Of a DNA stretch of 64,000 bases, positions 10,608 to 20,907 are shown piece after piece (within the stretch, counting starts at the first letter, position 1; the number at the start of each line of letters is the position of its first letter). Position numbers and translations under genes: made by a program. The DNA is taken from the NCBI GenBank assembly GCA_012932865.1, contig SAXG01000001.1, forward strand, positions 2,407,693 through 2,471,692, read 5' to 3'. The DNA comes from Amylostereum areolatum (lineage: Eukaryota; Basidiomycota; Agaricomycetes; Russulales; Stereaceae). The notes beneath the pieces are model-generated. The model did no database searches. It worked only from the letters and a program-made list of their open reading frames with translations, and was not told where the DNA came from.

Positions 10608-13600
10608 ATGCAGGCAAACCTGCCACAAGGGTATCCTAAATGGTGCTGCAACCGCTCTTTTACAAGTCCAGCAGCATATGGCAAACACCGCAAGGCCTGC
10701 TCGACCTCGCAGAGTAAATTTTCCGGCGCGCTCACTTTCCTTCGAACAAAGTTTACCTCCAAGCGTCTTCGAACCAATCTCTCCACTCTCGCGTCAAAGG
10801 CCACTCTCGCGTCGAAGGCCACTCTCGCATCGAAGGCGTCCTCAAGTAGCAGAAAAAAATCCCCAACGGAACACAGTGAAGAAGGGGAGGACTCAGCAGA
10901 CGAACTGGTACGTTCTCCTCTATGCTTATGCAAGTATGTTGAAGTGCGTTGTGCTGAACCAAGTATATCAGCCTCACAAACAACCTTCTGTGGCGATGCA
11001 AATGGACATCGACAGGCCCGTCGTTGAAGAAGAATTAGGAAGATCAAAGCGCGCTAGACAACTGCCTCGACGTTATGTCCAGGACGATACTCCCGCACCT
11101 TCTGCCCCACTGCCTCCGCCACACGTCGCCCCTACTCGTGCTGTTGTAGATCGTCATTGGAGCAATCGAGACGCCGTTGATTCCCCTCGTAACATATTTG
11201 GCGTGTTTCGTCGTTTCTTCTCGTCTACCTTTCCGACACACGATCCCGAAGAACATGTTCAAGCTTCAGACCTGTCGAACTCCGCCGCTCTTCCCTCACT
11301 ACCGAAGCCCGTTGACCCAGAAACTGTTGATCCATCTCGTCCACCACCACCATTCCCCAACATGAACGCCTTTCGGCTCTGGCATTGGTACGATAACGGC
11401 TCCATTCAGAAGACGTGGAGCGATTTTAAGCGACTCATAGGCATCGTCGGCCATCCCGACTTCCGCCCGGAGGATGTGCGCGATGCTGCCTGGACGGCTA
11501 TCCGGTCGCAACTCGGCAATTCAGCTGGAGAGGGTGACGAAGGTGACTGGCTGGACATGGACAATGCCCCTGTAGGGGATGGCTGGACGGAAGCTCCCGT
11601 GTTTGTATCAATCCCCGTCAAAAATCCTACAGAAACCCACAAGTCCGTGGAGTACTGCGCCGGCAACTTTTACTATCGAAACCTCATGGCGACAATCCGC
11701 GAGAAGCTTACCGACACTTCCTCTCACGAGCAGTTTCATTATGAACCATACGAACTCCTGTGGCAACCATACTCTGATTCTCCCCCGCAACGCCTGTATG
11801 GCGAACTCTACACATCGGAGGCCTTTCTCCAGGCCGATCGGGAGTTACAAAACAGCGCACGAGAAGCAGGATGCGACCTCCCCCGTCACATTGTCGCGAT
11901 GATGCATGGGTCGGATCAGACACACCTGACTGCATTCGGGGACGCACAACTGTGGCCAGGTTATCTTCTCTACGGGAACGAGTCAAAGTACCGTCGTGGC
12001 CGCCCGTCATGCCACCTCTGCGAGAACATCGCATATTTCATCCGAGTATGTTCTTGATTATCTGCTCGCACTCGCTACCATCTCACCCCACTTCTAGCTA
12101 CCACCCGATTTCAAAGATTTCGCCATCGACGAGGCGGGTTGGACCAATCCTGACAACTCTGCCTTTCTGGCGCACGTTCGCCGGGAACTCTTCCACGCAC
12201 AACTCCACATACTCTTCGACGACGACTTTGTCGAAGCCTATACACACGGTATTGTCGTAGAATGCCCCGATGGCATTTTCCGCCGCTTCTATCCAAGGCT
12301 CTTCACATATGCGGCCGATTATCCCGAAAGGTCTGTAATATTTGCCCTTTTGTGGTTGTTGTCCACTGATGAGCTCTCCTATTGTTCAGGGTTATGCTCG
12401 CGACGGTCCGGAACAAAGGACAGTGCCCGTGCCCGCGATGCTTTATCCGCATGGAGGATACCCACATGCTTGGGACAGAGAACGACATGGCTTTTCGGGC
12501 GCGTCATCAACGGGTCGATGGTGTGCAGCAACAGAAAACGGTCGCAGCAGCGAGGAAGCTGATTTACGAGAAGGGCTACGGAGTCTCGAGTGCAGCAGTG
12601 GAGAGACACCTGCAGGATAAGTCATTGGTTCCAACAGAGGTGAGTCAGGTCCCTTTGTATCGTTCTCTTACTGACAAGGCTGCTGTTTCTCACAGAATGC
12701 GTTTTCTTCGAGGCTGGGACATCTGGGTTTCAACATAAACACCATCTTGACCCCCGACATCATGCATGACTTCGAGCTAGGAGTCTGGAAGTCCCTCTTT
12801 ATTCATTTGCTTCGTCTTGTGGAATACCATGGCCCCGAACGCTTGCACGAACTGGACCGGAGGTAATATCGTGTGTCTTTCGCTCTGTGAAATGTGCTAA
12901 AGAGACCACGCATTTCATTAGATATCGCGCAATCCCCGTATTTGGTTCTGACACTATACGCAAGTTCTCAAAAAACGTATCAGATCTGAAACAACTGGCA
13001 GCAAGGGATTATGAGGACCTACTACAGGCACGTGTTTTCGTCTTCCCACCATGATCATCACAACTAACTGATATCTAGTGCGCGATACCAGTTTTTGAAG
13101 GCTTATTACCGAACGCATCCGACAACCGCCGCCTCCTTCGGCTGTTATTTATTGCTGCGCATTGGCATGGGCTAGCAAAACTACGCCTTCATACTGACGA
13201 AACTGTTAAGATCCTTCAATCTGTAACAAAGGCCCTCGGTCGGACACTTCGCGATTTCAAGAAAAACGTATGCGACAAGTATGCTACAACTGAACTCACC
13301 CGCGAATATGAGGCCCGGCAGCGCCGTGAGGCTAAGAAGGCGGAAAAGGAAGCTAAAGCTGCTGCTGTGAGTACTTGTTTTGAGCCGCTTTGGTGCGCTA
13401 TATTGACGCTGGAAAACCAGGCAGGTACAGGCGGGCGTGGTGCGGTTTCTGGGACAGCGCCCTCGCAGAGTGCGCGCGACGCTGCTAAGCCTTCTGCGCT
13501 GGCAAAGTCGAACCACAAACTTACAAAGGGCCTCAATCTGAACACTATCAAGGTGCATAGCTTGGGTGACATCCCATTCTACGTTGTATGGGCCGGTTCT

Positions 13601-15040
13601 ACTGAATCATACGGAACGGGAAGGGTACGCTGGCTTGCTCGTTCTTCGGTATAGCATTAGCTTATATAGAGACAGATGGAAACACAGCATCAATGGGGTA
13701 AAACTCAGTACCGCCGAACGAACAAGAAGGACTTCGTCATCCAAATAATCCGCATCGACCGCCGCCAGCGGAGAGCGCGGGCTATCCAACGGGCGCACCA
13801 GGAGGTCCCGGAGTTCATAAGCCATCTGGCTATGGATGACTCGACCCAGAATCACATAGGGAAGATGGAGAACCAACCCGTTGAGCTGCCTAGCTTCTAC
13901 CAGAAACACGCTCTCGATCCTGCCACGAAGGTACGCCACGCGGCTTGTGATTTAACTCTCGGCCCATTTACATTCCACAGGGATTCTCTCGCAAGCTCTA
14001 CGAACATCTTCTCGAACGCATACAGGACATCCAACGCCACGAACGGGATTGGACGGCACAGCACTCTCGAGCCAATATCTCCTCAACGAACAGCCCTCCT
14101 CCAAGAACAACTGATATCACAATCAAGCGAAATCGGCTTTACAAGCATGCTACCATGACGGCTCACTACACAGCCTACGATGTTCGCCGAGACCAAGATG
14201 TCCTAGGTCCCGACACACCCCGGCACAATATCCTGCTGCTCGCCAACCCTCCATCTGAAACAAGCAGCAAAGACGGATCACCGTGGTTATCACCGTACTG
14301 CTATGCGCGCGTGCTCGGAATATACCACGCCAATGTCATCTATACACATCCCGACACTCTCGATTACGGCTCAAGACGGGTCAATTTCTTATGGGTGCGT
14401 TGGTATGAGCAAGAGGCGTTTCCGGCTGGCAACGCCTGGGACGATCTCTCCCTCGAGAAGCTCTCGTTTCAGCCTTCCAGCAATGAAGACTCGTTCGGGT
14501 TCATCAATCCGTCCTCCATTTTGCGCGGCAGCCATATCGTACCGCGATTTGCAGGCCAACGCAAGTATCCGGACGGTGTCGGTCTATCGGTCTTAGCTCG
14601 AGATGGCGAGGATTGGGATGAGTACTACGTAACTCGGTACGTCTGCTACAGCATCCCGCGATAACCTCCTGACGAGCATTGATGTGGTGAATAGGTTCAT
14701 AGACCGTGATATTATCATGCGTCAACATTGGGGCTGCGGTGTGGGCCATACCTATTCGCGGTCAGACGATGCGAGAGAGGATGCGACCAGGCGAAGCAGC
14801 TCGGCCCAGCCGCCCCAATTCGGTTTCGACGAGGCAGCAAGTGAGTCCGAAGACTCTGAAGATAATCCCATGCCATCTTCCCCAGCGCAGCATCGTCCTC
14901 GACCCCCACTATCCACCTACACTGACGAGAGGCAGGAAGTGCCACCCGATGAACATTTTGGCTCTGAGGATGAAGCAGATGACAACATTTCGGATTGGGA
15001 GGACACCGACATCGACGATATCGACGGCGGTTTTGATTAA
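10608..15040 (+). CDS. Plavaka-family transposase, 11 exons, about 1,294 residues
   Basis: Exons 10608-10907, 10972-12045, 12098-12330, 12390-12639, 12696-12862, 12922-13027, 13079-13366, 13421-13624, 13670-13930, 13981-14636 and 14695-15040 join without a frame break. The N-terminus carries a zinc-finger-like WCCNRSFTSPAAYGKHRKAC. The core has the hallmarks of the fungal Plavaka family: YRNLMATIREKL, MMHGSDQTHLTAFGDAQLWP, NESKYRRGRPS, FRRFYPRLFTYAADYPER, NKGQCPCPRCFI, GYGVSSAAVERHLQDKSL, PDIMHDFELGVWKSLF and DYEDLLQCAIPVFEGLLP. The C-terminal part has FIDRDIIMRQHWGCGVGH and an acidic tail. The enzyme should cut and rejoin the element ends in the nucleus. The intron at 13028-13078 has a GC donor; the family sequence across the junction supports it. 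Intactness suggests recent or present activity. Confidence 0.9.
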
Positions 15041-15249
15041 CTTGTATTCTCCTTCCATATGTAATAATATCATACCAGCCCTACCCGACCGACCCTCCTT
15101 CTGCACATACTGAGCTTCCTGAAAAGCTAGCATCGCGTGGCCCGTGGGCCAAATCTCGCTCGGAGGCGGCTGCTCTTAAAACGAACGGGTCACGTGACCG
15201 AGTACGCTGAAAAGTCGTCTCAGATACATAGACAGGCCTGTTTTCCCCA
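15041..15249. other. 3' flank of the transposase, no gene seen
   Basis: A short noncoding stretch between the transposase stop and the first Ste6-like similarity. It presumably contains the 3' untranslated region and polyadenylation site. Confidence 0.4.
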
Positions 15250-16250
15250 CTACCGGTCACGGCTTAGGAAGTCTCCGTCATCGACACCTTGGGCAGGATC
15301 GTGCTCGCAATCGCGGTTGGGGACGGGCTGTTCATACACCTCCAGTACCTCATCCTCGAGTCGTCAGCCAACTTTGTGTCCGAGTACGAGCACCGCAATA
15401 AGTGTTCCCGCGATGAAGTTGCGAAGGGTTACTACGAGGTACGCTCTTTCTTGGCTTTTCATGCCGGGGCTGATGCCCTTTTCCTAGACTATCCTTAATA
15501 TTCGTGGTATCCGCGCCATGGGTTTCAAGTCCGTCTTCCTCCAGCGCTTCAACGCCTCCGCAGAGTCAGCGTTGCGAACGGGTGTGCGTGGCACTTTCAT
15601 CGAGGGCTGCACCTACGACGTTGCCAGCTCGGCCAAATACTCAACATCGTCGTATTTTCGGTTAGCATTGGCTCCCAGCTCATGGAGTTCAGGAAGCTAC
15701 CTGCGATCTCCACAAACTTCCTCCAGCTCTCCCCCGACACTGCCGAGTCCCGCGATCGTCACCAGGCCCCTGTCAACAACACGATCTCCATCAACAATGT
15801 CGCCTTCTCTTACCCCGAACGCCCGGATGACCCCATCCTCAAGAACATCTCCCTTAACATCCTCGAGGAGAGCGTCGCCGCCCTCTTCCAACGCCTGTAC
15901 GAGCCCGACGTGAGCCTCAAGACTGTCAACCACGGGAACTCGGCGCGACGGACGTGCCCTACCCCCACAAGCACGTCTCCGTCGTCAGCCAGAATCTGCA
16001 CCCGTTCGACGCGACCGTTGTGGAGAACATCGCATGTGCGTCGGCCTCCCGTGCAAGGACATCGAGCGCACCGCGCGCGCGGCGGGTAGGCGCAGCGCCT
16101 GCAGATTACACGCACCTCCTCCGGCCGTCGAGGATCCTCACCCTGGACGGCGCGAACCCAGGCCGCGGTCATGGACGCCATCCTGGACGCCAAAGTCACT
16201 CACAAGCTCGCGCTCATGCAATTGTGCGATAGGATCATGGTGCCAAGAAT
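15250..16250 (+). pseudogene. Ste6-type ABC transporter fragment lacking Walker A
   Basis: Broken similarity to the second half of a basidiomycete mating-pheromone exporter of the Ste6/ABCB type. A membrane-domain piece (RAMGFKSVFLQRFNAS, TGVRGTFIEGCTYDVASS) is followed by the start of the nucleotide-binding domain (ISINNVAFSYPERPDDPILK). The residues that should contain the GxxGxGKS Walker A loop are missing: the text jumps from SLNILE to ALFQRLYEPD. The Q-loop region survives (HVSVVSQNLHPFDATVVENIA), as do a damaged Walker B (ILTLDG) and the end of the domain (THKLALMQLCDRIMV), but in changing frames. It cannot make a working transporter. It lies between the transposase and the right end of the element, so it is probably captured host sequence. 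Confidence 0.75.
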
Positions 16251-16570
16251 CCCTTTCTTACTTACCACTACGGACTCCATACCTTCGCTCTCCATCGCCG
16301 ACACCCATCCCATTTCGTCTCTTTACGACTGTTTGTACACACCCGCCCCGAGAGCCCGAGAGTACTTATACCCGTCCTTTCGATCCTGTACAGTACGCTC
16401 TCTTTTTCCCCTCCACTATCACGCGGCTGGTCCTTTCTTTCCGACTTGCGTGATCTCCCGTGGCCCGTCTCAGTGTCGCACACTCGTCGTGTGCTTCCAG
16501 CGAGTGACTTGTGTAGCGGAGAGTAGTGTTTGCACAGCTATGTGAACTTGAGCACTGTTCAAGCTAAGAT

Positions 16571-16647
16571 AGTGTCTGATCCAGACACTGTCAGAATGTT
16601 AGCTGTAGATCCAGTTCTGATCAAGAACTGTCAGAATGTTACCTGTA
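16571..16647. repeat. Right subterminal hairpin-plus-tag repeats
   Basis: Two units, each a small hairpin followed by a shared tag. Unit 1 is AGTGTCTG-atc-CAGACACT (16571-16589) plus GTCAGAATGTTAGCTGTA. Unit 2 is AGTTCT-gatca-AGAACT (16613-16629) plus GTCAGAATGTTACCTGTA. The hairpin stems differ while the tags are nearly identical. Subterminal repeats of this kind are typical transposase-binding sites; the binding role is inferred. Confidence 0.65.
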
Positions 16648-16725
16648 AATAAGGCTGGATGAGGCCTGGTCAAGTTCGTCATTTCAGACGAAATTCATCA
16701 TGGAATAACATAATCCCCTTGAGTT

Positions 16726-16734
16726 CCTGATGGA
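16726..16734. repeat. Right element end: terminal inverted repeat plus GA target duplication
   Basis: CCTGATG (16726-16732) is the inverted partner of CATCAGG at 1596-1602. GA at 16733-16734 is the second copy of the duplicated target dinucleotide. Confidence 0.75.
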
Positions 16735-18510
16735 TGCGACGGACATTCTGTCGCACTTCAGGTTCGACCGATGCGAGGAGCCAATCGTTGACAGGGTACA
16801 GGTCATCGGAGAAGATGAATTCGGACCAGGCCATGATTCCGAGCTCGTCACAGACCGAGTAGAACGAGTACGTATCCGTGACGTGGGGCGGAAAGTTAGG
16901 CGTGATTGCGCTGGATGTAGAGGAAGGTTGGTAGATTCCACCGCCCCATACCCTCAACTACAATACGATATTGGTTAGCCATCGCCTAACGGAATTATAT
17001 ATAGGACAGACTGACCATGTTCTGCCCACTCAACACGGCACTCTCCAGTACCCATCGCACCTGTTCGTCTGTAATCCGCGCATAGAAGGGATCGAATGGG
17101 ATAATGTTGGTCCCCAGCGAGTAAAAGTCCTTGCCATTGACGACGAAGTGCCACTGGTCTCCCGGTGTAATACCCCTCTGTTCGACCTCGTCGTCGGAGT
17201 ACCTCGTTTGAGCCAGTCTAATTGTGCGGAACCCGATAGATGTTTGGAACGTGATGTTGGAGGAGCTGACCGAGCCGAGGTCGAGCGTGAAGGTTAGATT
17301 GTAGAGTTTGGGCACGCCGAGGTTGTGTGGGAACCAACGTTCGGGGATATCGTCATCAATGGACCATTGTCCACTGAGCCAAGTAGGCGAACCAAGAGTG
17401 GCGTTGGTGGCATTGGCAGGGTCCGGGATGGACTGGAGAAGGATGGGGTCAGAGGTCAAGTTGAGATCCTGGATTGACAGCGTTAACTGAGGCTGGGCGG
17501 CTCCAACCACGGAATGGACGCCCAAGGTAACGTTCACGATCCATGGGGCTGTTTCATTCGCAGGAATACCTGCCGTGTCGTTGAATCCCTCCTTGAAGAT
17601 GTCGATCGATGACTGAGATATGAAGAGAGGAGAGAGGGTCCCGGTAGAGTTGTCGCTTGTTGCGTTGGAAGCGAGGGAGATAAGGTACGCTGGTTTGTGC
17701 ACACCGGCAGGAACAAAAGCAGGGCCCTGGAGAGAGTTAGTTCATTTATAAAAGTAAAAAGGGAAGAAAGCGCACCCAATCCCAACCGAAATCCGATTGT
17801 ATCTTTCGGACCCATTCGCGACCAGCAGGAATCTCGAACTAAAGGCACCATGTCAGAGACCGTTATCAAGAACGAAACATGGGCACCCACCACACCAGTG
17901 ATGTCGGTGGGAATGGCCTCGGAGTCAGCTTGACTGGACACGTTTAGGCCGTAGGTGATAGCCGATTCGAATGCGATGGTGAGATTTGTTGAGTTTCCCG
18001 CTGGCGATACCAGACTCGAGGTGACGTCGAAAACATATTGCCGAAACTGATTGCTAACCCAGGCGATAGGGTTTTCGGCCAAAGTCTAGGTACCCCTTGC
18101 GTTAGCGCATATACGCAGCACATATGGATGCGAGGTCTCACAATATTGGCGATGGTGTCAATGCCGTAGAAGACAAGTAAAGTCGCGTCGGGGGAGGAAT
18201 TCCCGATGGATTGGAGGAAAGGAGTGACGTTAGCGGTGTACGTCTAATTGTCTAGCGCAACCCATCGTTGGATGAAATCTACCGACAGCGAGTATCAGCA
18301 AGGCGACCGTGGATCCCTTAGAACACAACGCACCGTTGATGCCTAGTAAAGGGTCCGTGATGACACCAGCACGAAGGAGATCCAGATGGACTTGCGACGG
18401 CAACGACCCGGGGACGACAATTGACCCATTTTGGTTCGACAGCGACCAACTCAGATCGGAAAGGCTGAACATACCTGCGTTGGCAGACGGTGCGATAGTC
18501 CCTTCCCCAT
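16733..18510 (-). pseudogene. Beta-mannosidase (GH2) N-terminal half, right piece of the disrupted copy
   Basis: On the minus strand this piece encodes the GH2 N-terminal sugar-binding and immunoglobulin-like domains and the start of the barrel. It runs from LSDLSWSLSNQNGSIVVPGS through FEIPAGREWVRKIQSDFGWD, GPAFVPAGVHKPAYL and YSFYSVCDELGIMAWSEF to PEVRQNVRRI. There it is cut by the Plavaka end at 16732/16733. Its exons keep frame through regions that are broken in the other copy (YGLNVSS, TAGIPANE, LSGQWSIDDDIPERW). The start codon and promoter are missing: at about 18510 it joins sequence that in the other copy lies roughly 440 bp further upstream. It is therefore a dead copy with a 5' deletion, a 3' truncation and an insertion. 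Confidence 0.85.
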
Positions 18511-18514
18511 AACA

Positions 18515-18750
18515 AAGGCTTCAGCCTTCCGGTGACGCAAGCTGGGTTGTGTTACCCATCATCGGCCATCCGCCCCCGCTCGCGGAGCCATGGACCATAA
18601 GTAGGCATAAGCCATCATGGGGCTCCGCTAATGTTCATCTCGGCAGGTTTGGAGAGTGAGCGGCGATTTTCTTTTGAAAGATGGAATAAAGTATGGCCAT
18701 GATCCATTGACCGTGATGGTGGACGAGAAAGACCGCGCATCGTGACGCGG
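18515..18750. repeat. Duplicated segment upstream of both beta-mannosidase copies
   Basis: The reverse complement of this stretch matches about 58275-58535, with diverged flanks. The shared core includes the palindrome-rich GGCTCCGCTAATGTTCATC and GCGGATGGCCGATGATGGG segments. It shows that the duplication unit extended beyond the gene on its 5' side. Confidence 0.7.
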
Positions 18751-19480
18751 GGCACCGTGAGGCTCAGGGTCCTGGTACCATGCTGACCTGTCGGGGTTCT
18801 TGCAATAAAAGCTGCCATTCCTGTGCAATGAACCATGTGAGCTCTGGCGTCTCAGAGGTACACTGTAACATCGGCCAACTCACGCATTCCAGTAGAAGTA
18901 CGCGTTTATCCATCCCGCGAAAATGTGGCGACAAAATGTATTGCCCTTGAGTGTTAAATAGGGGGTCGTTGGGTCGATATTCAACGGAGGGGGGCCTTCG
19001 CGGATTCGAGTCTGAAGAGAATGTGTCGTACCTCCGAATTGACTCCCCTCGTGGAGAACATGGAGCCACCGAATCCAGAGGATCCGTCGCACAAGCGACA
19101 TTCTATTTCTGCTGGTTGTGCCATTGTTGGGTGTCGCTCGTGGTGGGGATCCGTCTTTGGGTGAAATCTACTGGGAGACTAGGGGAAGAGCTCAGTCCCG
19201 GACTCTCGTATTTATGGGGACGCGGCTGAAGAGTGGGGTCACATGAGGAGATGTCTCACCTCGCACGAGTAGCCTTCCCGGAGCAGGATCATGTTGAACT
19301 TTCGAATGTGAAAGGGGCACGAAACATGATATCTGCGGCGAGTCGACAGAGCGCTGGCAGAAAGTAGACCACGACAATGACATTGACCGCTGCGACGAGA
19401 GCAAGGGGATCGCGATGTGTACACGGACAAGCTGGGTCTCCGACCGTGGTCGTTCAAGGTGGATCACTCTTGTTTGTTGT
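18640..19480 (-). pseudogene. Unrecognised gene remnant, minus strand
   Basis: At least two exons can be joined: one ending RHIFAGWINAYFYWN at a GTGAGT donor (about 18890), and one beginning NGSFYCKNPDRSAWYQDPEP at about 18826 and ending CRDEH at a stop near 18630. Further upstream on the same strand an uncharged stretch (ALVAAVNVIVVVYFLPALC) could be a membrane segment, but I could not connect the pieces in frame. The 3' end of the same sequence is found again, degraded, next to the other beta-mannosidase copy. No family is recognised. Confidence 0.3.
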
Positions 19481-20150
19481 AAGGTCTGTCCGCACCAGGT
19501 CCGCATCGCCAGAATTAGACGACAGAAGAAGACCCGAGGCGCACCCTGGACCATGCTGTTGGTCCCACCACCACATGGCCGGGATATCCTCGTCGATGCC
19601 CAACCCCGAATCCCTGATCAAGCGGATGGTGCGCCGTTCGGCGTCCTCGCTCACAACGGCCTTCTCCTGCGTGTGATCGGAATAGAGCGCTATCATGGAG
19701 TTGTACTCCCACGCGAGTGGTTCTTGGGGACGAATCAAGACGTCCGTTTTCTTGTGCATGAACGGGCATGGCCAGATCGAAGATTTCTTCCTCCGTGAAA
19801 TCGTGTTTGAAAAGGTTCTTTTTGTGGACGCAGGCGAGGTATTGGTCCAGGGTGACGGGCAGGCCGAAATCGAGGAGAGTTCCCTTAGGAGGGAGTCGCG
19901 TTATGTCGAAAAACGGAGGGTTGGTGGCTTCATTCCGCGACGGGGATCGCCGACGAGGTGGCCATTGTCGCCGATCTCGTATTCGGGACGTATGTTGCCC
20001 GGGACGGAGAAGTGGGTACGAGACATTGGCGCAGGGAAAAGTGCGTTGAACGGTGTCGGTGACGTGTAATGTCGGGGGTTGAATGGAAGACCTTGTCGAC
20101 TCGTCGATCAGCGTCGATCTCTCTGGCTTGAGTGGAAGCTTCTGCACCTA
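19454..20150 (-). pseudogene. Copy A of a small WWW-motif protein family (frame-broken)
   Basis: The minus strand holds two overlapping frames that together follow the other family members. One reads PPFFDITRLPPKGTLLDFGL, then TLDQYLACVHKKNLFKHDFT and EEEIFDLAMP. A second, shifted by one base near 19765, reads KKTDVLIRPQEPLAWEYN, SMIALYSDHTQEKA, RRTIRLIRDSGLGID and PAMWWWDQQHGPGC. Conserved positions shared with the other three copies are the LLxxG...L.ACV.(R/K)NNL segment, the LYS(N/D) segment, the acidic IxxxL-I helix and the WWW(D/G) ending. The function is unknown. The single-base break could be real decay or an assembly error. Confidence 0.55.
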
Positions 20151-20688
20151 CGTCATTCCCGCATGCGCATCTCGGTATGCTGTACTCCACCAAGTATGGA
20201 TGCGTATGAATCGACCATGTGGTCGCCACGAAACGGGCAACACTAGAAGTACGATCCATGCTCGCACGATGCTTCGTCTATCCTCATTCCGTACTCGAGC
20301 GAGTTAGCATATCTCCGTATAAGGTACAGCGTGAGCGTTCAAAATGGATGGGCCAGCGTCGCCACAGGACGAAAAGGGATCGTTTCCGCCGGAGTGTCAC
20401 CGGGGTCCGAACGTTCATATTTGGAAGAGGCCGCGAGGGAAAGGGATCTGGGGCGATTGGCCACTGCAAGGAGGTGGCAAGCGTGCCACAATGGTACAAG
20501 GAAGACAGGAGGAGGCAGAGAAATGAAGCGGTGGGTGGTCGCGGGAGTCTGGCGCGGAAGAGGCCGAAAGGAGGCTTGCATCTTGTGCCAAACGTTGCAT
20601 GATGTTCGCTCCTCTTCTTCGACGTCGACGTCGACGTCCACACGGTCCTCGGTCATCTGCCATTCCAAGCTTCGAACGCCACGATGCG

Positions 20689-20695
20689 TATAAAA
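20689..20695 (+). promoter_or_regulatory. TATA box of the chitinase gene
   Basis: TATAAAA in GCGTATAAAAGGCC, about 213 bp before the chitinase start codon. A CT-rich leader follows, as is usual for fungal genes. An ACGTCG-repeat tract lies 50-70 bp upstream. Confidence 0.5.
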
Positions 20696-20907
20696 GGCCA
20701 CGATCCAATGCGCCCGCTTTCTTCACCCTCGCCCCCTCCATCAGCCGAAGCACAAGCACAATAGGCCGCCTTGTCCCATTGTCCGCCTTGTCCGCCTCCT
20801 GCCTTTGTTTTCCTCTCCTACATAACCTCTTCCCGCGCCTCCCATCCTCCCCATCTCGCTCCACTTCTCTCCACTTCCCTCTTCTCGATTTCCAACTTCC
20901 CTCCACA

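Larger units (their letters stand above)
1596..16732 (+). mobile_element. Cargo-bearing Plavaka-type DNA transposon (15,137 bp)
   Basis: The boundaries come from comparison with the uninterrupted beta-mannosidase copy near 60740. There the gene reads TGTTTGTTGATGCGACGG (reverse complement); here it is split into a left flank ending TGTTTGTTGA and a right flank starting GATGCGACGG. The insert begins CATCAGG (1596-1602) and ends CCTGATG (16726-16732), a perfect 7-bp terminal inverted repeat, and GA is duplicated on both sides. Inside are an intact Plavaka-family transposase, a DUF6698 gene, two unrecognised genes and pieces of an Snf2-like remodeler and a Ste6-type ABC transporter. Plavaka elements are fungal DDE transposons, regarded as related to the CACTA/CMC group; 2-3 bp target duplications fit that group. 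The transposase frame is unbroken, so the insertion may be recent. Nested insertion of the gene pieces by separate events cannot be excluded. Confidence 0.85.

Noticed and set aside
1596..16732. Starship-type giant element
   Set aside because: There is no tyrosine-recombinase (DUF3435) captain gene at the element edge. The transposase is clearly of the Plavaka type and the ends are short inverted repeats.
1144..18510. Split beta-mannosidase explained by inversion or simple rearrangement
   Set aside because: Both pieces are on the same strand in the right order. The joints carry a terminal inverted repeat and a 2-bp duplication, and a transposase lies inside.
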